Shown here piece by piece: positions 56,780-64,000 of a stretch of 64,000 bases of DNA. The stretch is from Cylicocyclus nassatus. Its lineage: Eukaryota > Nematoda > Chromadorea > Rhabditida > Strongylidae. The notes beneath the pieces are model-generated. The model saw only the letters and a program-made list of their open reading frames with translations, was not told where the DNA came from and made no database searches. How positions within the stretch are numbered: position 1 is the first letter of the stretch; each line of letters begins with the position of its first letter. A program made the position numbers and the translations under genes. The stretch covers positions 8,362,284 through 8,426,283 of the forward strand of contig CATQJL010000001.1 in assembly GCA_958299035.1 (NCBI GenBank), read 5' to 3'.

Positions 56780-59700
56780 CTTCACCTAGACAGTTTTGGA
56801 AATGTTCAGTTAAAATTATGTGTGGTCCATATTCGAACTCAGCTTTTTGTAAAAAGTGTCGTGCAATTGCACTATGTATAACTTTAAGATGAGAAATTTC
56901 CCAAACTCATTCAGATCAAGATTTCTCAAGCCAGTGAATATCTCAAAATATTTCATCATCTCATAAAATCTCACAATCAATAAAATAAATTTTTGGCGAT
57001 TTTTGCATTTCTATGCTTGTAGAAAAAGAATAGTTAAAAAATCATAAAATTAAAAATTATCAAATCATTAGTGAACAAACAATGATAGGGCATGGGACTC
57101 AAATTATTACTCTTGAATATTTTGATGAATCGGAAAAATATAATCTCTTGAATAAACCAACAAAGTTCAAGCAAAGCTTTGTACTGCATTGAGATTTGTT
57201 TTTTGTTTGATCTTATTAATTCAGACACAAATTTTTATAGTATATGAAAAGGTAACGTCACGTGATCTCCATTGAAAATTCCATTCGACGTCATTTATTC
57301 AATATTTTATTCAATATCACATATGGTTGACGTCTCCTATTAAGGAAAAAATCATTCGCAGTATTTACTCTCTATTTCCTCGTTATCGTTTCGACTTTCA
57401 TTTTCTTTCCTCTATTCAACTGGTGTCCTCCTCCTACACAATGTAAACTTAATACTTTGGTAAATATATACTACACAGATGTCAACTTTTTCGAACCGGA
57501 TGATCAAATTTCCAGGAAATTGCTGTCATGGCAGAAAGAGTTTTTTTCCAAAACAGAACCATTAACTTTATTTCCTGTTGTCAAATAGCACAATGTAGAA
57601 AGATCATCTGAAGTTTTTGCATAAAAATCTGCATAAAATTCTTGTCCTGTTCGAAATCAGCAATTATGGGAATTCGAGAGCAAGAAATCCAATTTCCTCT
57701 CGCCCATTCCCCCTCGTTATTTGCAGAAGGGGCAAAATGGCTCAGACAAATAAAGCATTGATGAAAGTCAGGCTGCGTTCGTTCGCTTTTAGAGGTGGAG
57801 GCATAAACATCATTTCAATTTCCAGATTCAAGCAAAAACTCTTGGCAAAACAAAAATCAAATACAAAATTGTAGTTGTAAGAAAAGATCATGGTAGTCCG
57901 CAATATATAGAGTTTCATTTTTCAGCATCTTTTCCACTGACTAAAGACTTTGCAGACTTTGTAGCAAAAAATGAATCCTAGAAAACTGGCGTTCTTCTTG
58001 CAAAGTGCATGTAAGCAATTTGCAAGTGTTTTCGTCTGAGCACGAACAAACTTTGGCCAGTTTCAACCAAAGTTCTGCAAAAGCGAACCCATTTTTCGAA
58101 GGGTTAGAAGGCAAAATAACTGAAAATTGGCGTAAAAATTGATTGCGCTTATTCGTAGAATCAAGCAATGGTACACAAAATCATTGTTTTTTTCGAGGTT
58201 CATATTCTCAATCAAAGTAAATAAAGTGTTCAAATTTGGAAAAAAAACCTCCACTGGAAATTTCCAAGAATTTCTCACTTCAAATCTTCGTAGTTTTTTT
58301 CTAGATTTCGATGGCGCGTGGTATTTATGAATATTCATTGATTTTATGGAAACAAAATTAGAAACCAATATATGGCTTAGATGACAGTCTAGGGAAAGCA
58401 TAAAGTTTCACTTACTTTCCCTGAATTTTCAAAATAAGAAATGGGAAAATCTCTCCATTTTCAAGGAAACCAAATCAACATTAAGAGTATAATCTCTTCT
58501 CGCAGCTGCTTTGTCAATCTCTCGAAGAATTAAATCAAAGCAGAAGCTAAGTACTTCCAAGGCGCATGGAAAATTCTAGAGGGGAGGGGGTGATAAACAT
58601 TCCAAAATCTTTTTTCCTAAAATTATCTGATGAGACTCTTTATGACTGGAAACGGAGTAAAGAAGCCAAGACTGCTTTGCTTTTCGCTTCGCTTGAGAAA
58701 TGTGAGAGAAAAGCGAAAATTTTCTTAGACAAAGTAACTTCTTCATCGAAAATTTTTCTTTGTACCAGGAAGTATTTCAGACAAGAGAGTAATCCTTGTC
58801 GGCTCTCTCCTAGTCATCTATCAATTGGCAACGCTTCTAAACAAATTGATTTCTGCGACTAGCGGCTGGCTAGCTGGCTGTGTGTGACAGTTGTCCATGC
58901 GCGCACCTTTAAATATGCATGTTATTGTGGTTCATTGTTAACCCAAGACCAAGCACAACAGCAAAAAATATTAGCGGTAATATTTATTGTGCTAAATTAT
59001 ATAGCTACTCCTCGTGAAATGATCCACTCGCGTAACTTTTGTAATTACGGAAATCACGCGACTCAAGAAAATCTTTTTAGTAATTTCGGCGCAAGCCAGA
59101 GCCATAACTTAAGCATTACTACGGTAGAGACAGTCTCGAAGTCAAACAAAAGTTTTGACAAATACATCCACCGTAACCCTGGACTTGTAACACTTGGCCT
59201 AGTAGATTCCACTGTAAATCAGTGTTCTTGCACTGTCGACATAATTTGCGCGTAAACAATGCAGTACGCTTTTCGTGGCCTTTTTTCACGAGCAAATGTT
59301 ATCATCACAACAGAGGCAGCAGCAGACTTCAAGTCTACTAAATGTACGATAACCTAAGCCACCTAGAATCACTTTTCAATCTAGATTTCATATTTACTCA
59401 ATTTTAGTTTTTTTAATTTGATTTTTCAAGTTCAACTTCGATTTTCATGAACTTTCTAAAAAAAATCTGTTTTTATTATTCTCCATTAACGCCGCTCTTT
59501 CCTTTGCCAAAATTTGTCGAATGTTTGCTGTTATGCATTGTTTTTGTACTACATCGACAAAATGTAAATTGACACTTTAACTGACACCACAAAGTGCAGA
59601 CACTTCAAACTTCCCTCTATGGTCGACAAACCCCCAATCTCATAAGTCACTTCCCTAATTACCAGCACTTGACGAGCACTTTTATCCAATAAAGAGCAAC
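56780..59700. other. AT-rich noncoding stretch
   Basis: Frames at 58566-58862 (98 codons) and 58884-59255 (123 codons) are the largest but have no recognisable domain and no clear splice or start context. Confidence 0.35.
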
Positions 59701-60852
59701 TAGTTTAACGAGAGAAGAACACGACGCGGCACCAGCAGCGCTGGCCGCCGAGTTCTTAGAGGGCTGGACGGCATTCCAAAAAAAACTTTTCAGCTGCTGG
59801 CTGTTTGTTTAGAGAACCACGTGTTTTGCGTTCTGCCGGGCTGTTGCCCGATTATTTGCATGCAAACTGCCAGAAGCCATGGACTCGCTATAGATAATCC
59901 GAACGAGAGAAGCTTGGCGCAGAAGCCGGGTGTGATTGCGGATTTGCGCGCTAAATCTTGCGCAATGCGCGTCAAAATCTGGATATCTCTTGTAGATTCC
60001 CAGGATCTTCGCCGCTAGTATCTAATAACGCTAATTGCTTCCGTTTCTCAAGAAGAAGAAATATCCATGAAATCTCCAGATTGTTGTAAATTACTGGGTA
60101 TGATGACAACATTATAGCAGTGAAAAAAAAAAAGCCTAGCGCAATATCATAAAAGCGACATTGGATCCGCATTGGATCCGCAGTAGAGACCGGCTTAATA
60201 ATTCATACTCTTCAACATGCAGCGATTTCCCCTCACAAGAGGCTGTGTAAATATACATATAAATTCATATGCAATGACAGCTGAAAAAAATGTAAATCGC
60301 ATTACGGCGAGGTTGAATAATTGACTATGATTATAAAAAATGCATGGTCGACCAGCAGGAAGTATAGTAGTATGTTCACAATCATGGAGTAGTGATATTT
60401 GAAAAGTGTTGAAAACAAATACGATTTTGGCAAACTTAGTTACCCCACTACGTCAACTACCTCCGGTTCGACTTCAGCAATTCCACATTCTCTCGAACCC
60501 ATAATCAACGAAAACACATTGTTTTCGTAAAATTTAACTGCGGAAATTACGAATTAATTGAGCGTTCAGAATTTGAATGATTCAATTGTTTATGAGTAAC
60601 ATTGTCTCGCGTCAACAAAAAACAGCAATGGATGAATGAATGCAGAACTAGTTGGTGGATATATTCGTGTATATCCGATTAGACTACAAGCTTCAGTGAT
60701 AGGAAGTCCTAAGATATTCATTCATGCGAACATGAATACAACATGTTGAAGCTCTATTCATCATCCCTCTTTGCACTTCAGATGACATCATAAAAAGCCT
60801 TTTTTTTTTCGGCCTAATTTGACACTTTGCACCTTCTCCAATCAACATTGCC

Positions 60853-60896
60853 CTCATTCATTCATTCATCCATCCATTCTTCCATACAATTCATCT
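60853..60896. repeat. ATTC microsatellite
   Basis: CATTCATTCATTCATCCATC followed by CATTCTTCCAT, similar in type to 52318-52372. Confidence 0.75.
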
Positions 60897-60970
60897 TAAT
60901 CGAGTAAGTCTGCACAGCTGCAGAGTTGGACAACAAATGCACCCCGCTGCGCGTTTGTTTTCAATTGACC

Positions 60971-61042
60971 TTTGGGCGCGAAACATAGCGTGCCTACGTG
61001 CAAAATCACAAGTTGGGGAAGGTGCGCGGCCCTTTGCGCGAA
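60971..61042. promoter_or_regulatory. Two E2F-like motifs
   Basis: TTTGGGCGCGAAAC (60971-60984) and TTTGCGCGAAAT (61033-61044) both fit the E2F/DP consensus TTTSSCGC on at least one strand. Two such sites within 75 bases is suggestive but not proof of binding. Confidence 0.3.
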
Positions 61043-61054
61043 ATCACCACTAAC

Positions 61055-61090
61055 GTATGTGTGTATGTGTATGTGTGTATGTATGTACAT
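61055..61090. repeat. TATG/TG microsatellite
   Basis: Alternating TATGTGTG and TATG units, about 35 bases. Confidence 0.8.
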
Positions 61091-64000
61091 AACATATCTA
61101 CGTAATGATATCATTCATCCTCAGACTAGGACTTGGGAACGCTGTGCGCTCATGGGTTCAACAGGTTAGAACCTGCGCACAAAGTCATTCTGAATGTCTT
61201 GCCGTCATAAATGAAAGCAAGGACAAGTTTATGCCTGCAAAGCCTAGTTTGCGCAGCATTGTGGAGTTTCCTGGTCTCAGGATGGATGTTATAAACTTTT
61301 GCAAGAAGGATGACATATAAAGTGCATGCGAGGAATTTTTTTCCTTTGACCGCGAATAAACTTGCAACTTTGAAGCTTCTTTCATAAACTGAACTATATT
61401 CGATTCAACCCATAACCCCATACCCTAGATGATTTTCTAGTCTTTAGCGGATTGATTGATGACGAGCTGCTGTGCAAACATCTCTCGGCTGATATCTCCG
61501 CAGCGACTTGTCAATGGCAACGAGAAAAAAGTTTATTGAGTGATAAGGCCTCTTCGCTCTGCTGTCAATGAGTCAGTACTCTTCTGCTGCTGTTTTTTTT
61601 TTCTGGCGCATTGCTGTGCACACTTGTGTAATTCTGCGCCACTTTAATTATAGAGCTTGTCAGAGAACACGCGCGTATAATTCAATGTGGTTTTCTGCAA
61701 GTTTGCGCGAGATTGTAGCCTTGATAAATTGTTGAGAGGATTTGCTTACATGCTAAGTGTCGCTTTACAACTTGCGCCCAACGATAACAACAGCAGTTCA
61801 AAATTCTGGCGCAATGCCAACACGTCCATCCACTGCGCTCAGCGCATATTCTCCATCATGTGAGGGGAAGCTAAATGCAGACTATCTCTCTCATTCGCAT
61901 TTCGCTTCACCCACACAAGTTAAAAGAAAAATTCCGCAAACACACGTGAATGCATGGCTTGTTGCCCAGCTATCAGCAGCGGCTACTTCAAACACACACG
62001 CACACGCACTGCGCAGACACCACGCACTAATAAGCGCGCATTAGTCCGCGGTCTAAGCCAATGTGCAGAACTCTACGACTGGCCTGCATGTGCAAGTGAT
62101 TTTAGTGGAACTGCGCGTGTTTGTGGCCGACGCGCATGATTCAACGTCAAATGGCGGCGGAAATTTTTGAATACCAAAACAACGAAGCTGCCGCGACCAC
62201 CGATCGAGTCACACACACTGCGGCAGCGCAATGTTGGCGCAATGCGCTCGTGGTCGGGTGCGGCCGTGAGCGCAAAATACTCGTATAAATTCGCCAAAAG
62301 AGGCATTTACGAGGCATTTGTGGCCTCGCTAGAGACATCTTTGGAGTCCCATGTTGTTTCAGTTGAGTAATTTCGTTAGTAAGTAGCTAACATAGTTTCC
62401 ATCTTACTTGTAATCTCCCAAAAGAATCTCCCCACTGACTGAATTTATTCTGATTAGACTAAATACTATAGCAACACTACGTATATGCAAATAATCGTAA
62501 ACTTTTGACCTAACACTTCCAGCAATACAAATATTACAACCCAAACTATGCACACTATCAAGGACTTCTCAACGTACCGTAATACATTGCGCCTGAATAA
62601 TTATCGTGGCTGGAGACGCTCGCGACATGGCGACAGCGACGATGCGGCGGCTGGCCAGCGGCGCAGTGCGCGGACACTGCGCGGAAATTGCGCACGCCAC
62701 CAGCCCCGCCCAGCTCGTCGACGCATCGCGCTGGCGCTTTTTTCGGGCCAGCGAGCGCAAGCGAGAGTCCTGGGGTCTGGCCGCGTCTAGTGTTTTCCGT
62801 GTTGTGCGCGTCCCGTGACCGGCTCACCAAACCCACCTTATTTACCTTGGAACCTGGTTGTAAACAGGTATCGCTCTCTTCAAATACTAACTGACACTTC
62901 GCATGAGGCTCGGTCAACGGTCTTTGGCGCTAGAGCGCGCTATATCTTCTGTGACTTCATTGATCCTCTTAACGTCGCCACTTGTCATGATCACATCTTG
63001 CTTAGATGAGAATTTTGCCATACAAACAATATAAATCACGCCACATTGCGAAATTCGCACGTCTGCGTTCATCTGCATCTCCTCAGAGAGTCTCGTGAGT
63101 CGCTCCTGTGCTTGGCGCAGAATTTTTTCTCTTTCGTCTCTGCCCTTTTGGCAATTTAAAATTCGTTCCGACCACACCACTGCCGTCATTGCTCTCTTAT
63201 CAACAATTCTACGACTAATTTATCACCTTCCCCACTGCCGTGCGCCCACCAGTCTGTATTGCGGCCACCTCAGTATTTATTTATTGAAAACTGCCTATAG
63301 GGCGCAAATGCACCGCGTACGCGTTCTCATGCGCGCGCACTTGACCTTACACTGAGCGAAATTTCGCGTGCACATAGCTTTCGACTACTTTCTAGTGCCT
63401 CTGCATTTGTAATTGAATACTCTTTGGTGAATATTGAATTACATCCAATCTCCAGCTATGGGGACGACAAACGTCGACTATCTCTAATACGTCGTTTCTG
63501 TGGGTTTATTTGAAATTAGATTCTGTTTTGCTTTTCCATCACGCTTGTGACATTTTGCAAGCTGTTATCTTTGACTACGCAAGCGATTGCCAACATTCAC
63601 AAGTTAATAGCACTTTACGACTAGAAAAAAAAACGCTTTGTGGTGTTTGTACTCCATAAAATTTGCTGTTTTTCCTTCAAAAGTCAGCAAAGGTGTGTAC
63701 GTTTGAAAAGCGCGAGGGCGATGTTTACACGGGCTCATCGTGCGGGGATCTATGGGGAGGACAAGTGGGGATGTTTGGTCTTGTCGGGATATCGATACTC
63801 AACCGCTATGTTTATGTGCGCTTAATAACCGCTTGCAAATCCGCGCCGCTCAAACGTCTGCCCGCCCATTTTGCAGAGAGCGCACAAAAACCACGCACAT
63901 TCAATTAGCGTAATTATATGCGACTCTCGCATTGAAGGCGGATTTGTGCGTTATGTGTATCTTAGACACACAATACGCACGTAATCCGCGTACGGCTCCG

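Larger units (their letters stand above)
59700..64000. other. GC-richer region with many GCGC motifs, no gene recognised
   Basis: G+C and CpG content rise clearly compared with the rest of the window, with dozens of TGCGCA, GCGCAA or GCGCGC strings (for example 61020-61045, 61985-62045, 62640-62765, 63300-63370). Overlapping frames of 60-119 codons on both strands reflect the lack of stops in GC-rich DNA. It could be the control region of a gene beyond the window edge. That is inference. Confidence 0.4.

Noticed and set aside
62558..62917. 119-codon minus-strand frame
   Set aside because: Long frames are open on both strands here because the DNA is GC-rich. No motif, splice site or poly(A) context supports it.

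Overview
The window looks like genomic DNA of a nematode, most likely a rhabditid. The species cannot be named from the sequence. The evidence is: introns with T-rich TTTTCAG or TTTCCAG acceptors; two genes whose first exon follows an acceptor with no local donor, as expected for spliced-leader trans-splicing; a cuticlin-type zona pellucida (ZP) gene; AATAAA 3' ends; AT-rich noncoding DNA with dispersed TACTGTAG-type motifs; and many small inverted-repeat elements. Nothing bacterial was seen. Most open frames of 60-150 codons are chance or sit inside repeats. The real genes are split into small exons.

Two spliced genes can be rebuilt with continuous reading phase. At 20.66-22.97 kb a six-exon plus-strand gene encodes a 237-residue protein with an N-terminal PB1-like fold and a Pro/Tyr/Gly-rich tail. 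At 38.45-50.23 kb an eleven-exon plus-strand gene encodes a 435-residue ZP-domain membrane protein with a signal peptide, ZP-N and ZP-C halves, a basic furin-like site and a C-terminal membrane segment. Its 5.3-kb intron 7 is filled with a satellite array that is itself interrupted by a 1.8-kb inverted-repeat element. A probable minus-strand gene converges on it, with poly(A) signals about 70 bases apart.

Layout: 0.25-5.25 kb and 9.6-15.5 kb are two diverged collinear copies of one noncoding segment, rich in poly-C/G tracts. Between them, at 5.9-6.8 kb, lie two inverted-repeat elements, and at 7.1-7.8 kb a degenerate BTB-like fragment. 17.4-18.65 kb is a Helitron-like element with two relatives at 54.2-56.8 kb. 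25.4-27.7 kb is a nest of small DNA-transposon derivatives. 29.0-29.8 kb is a broken reverse transcriptase. 31.0 kb and 32.1-32.8 kb hold more inverted-repeat elements. 50.8-59.7 kb is mostly noncoding. 59.7-64 kb is richer in G+C and in GCGC motifs, with no gene recognised.

The most unusual features are the duplicated noncoding segment with short conserved islands, the Helitron-like family with palindromic ATCGAT-rich cargo that also appears inside an unrelated inverted-repeat element, the homogenised 224-bp satellite inside a gene, and the very high density of poly-G/poly-C tracts.
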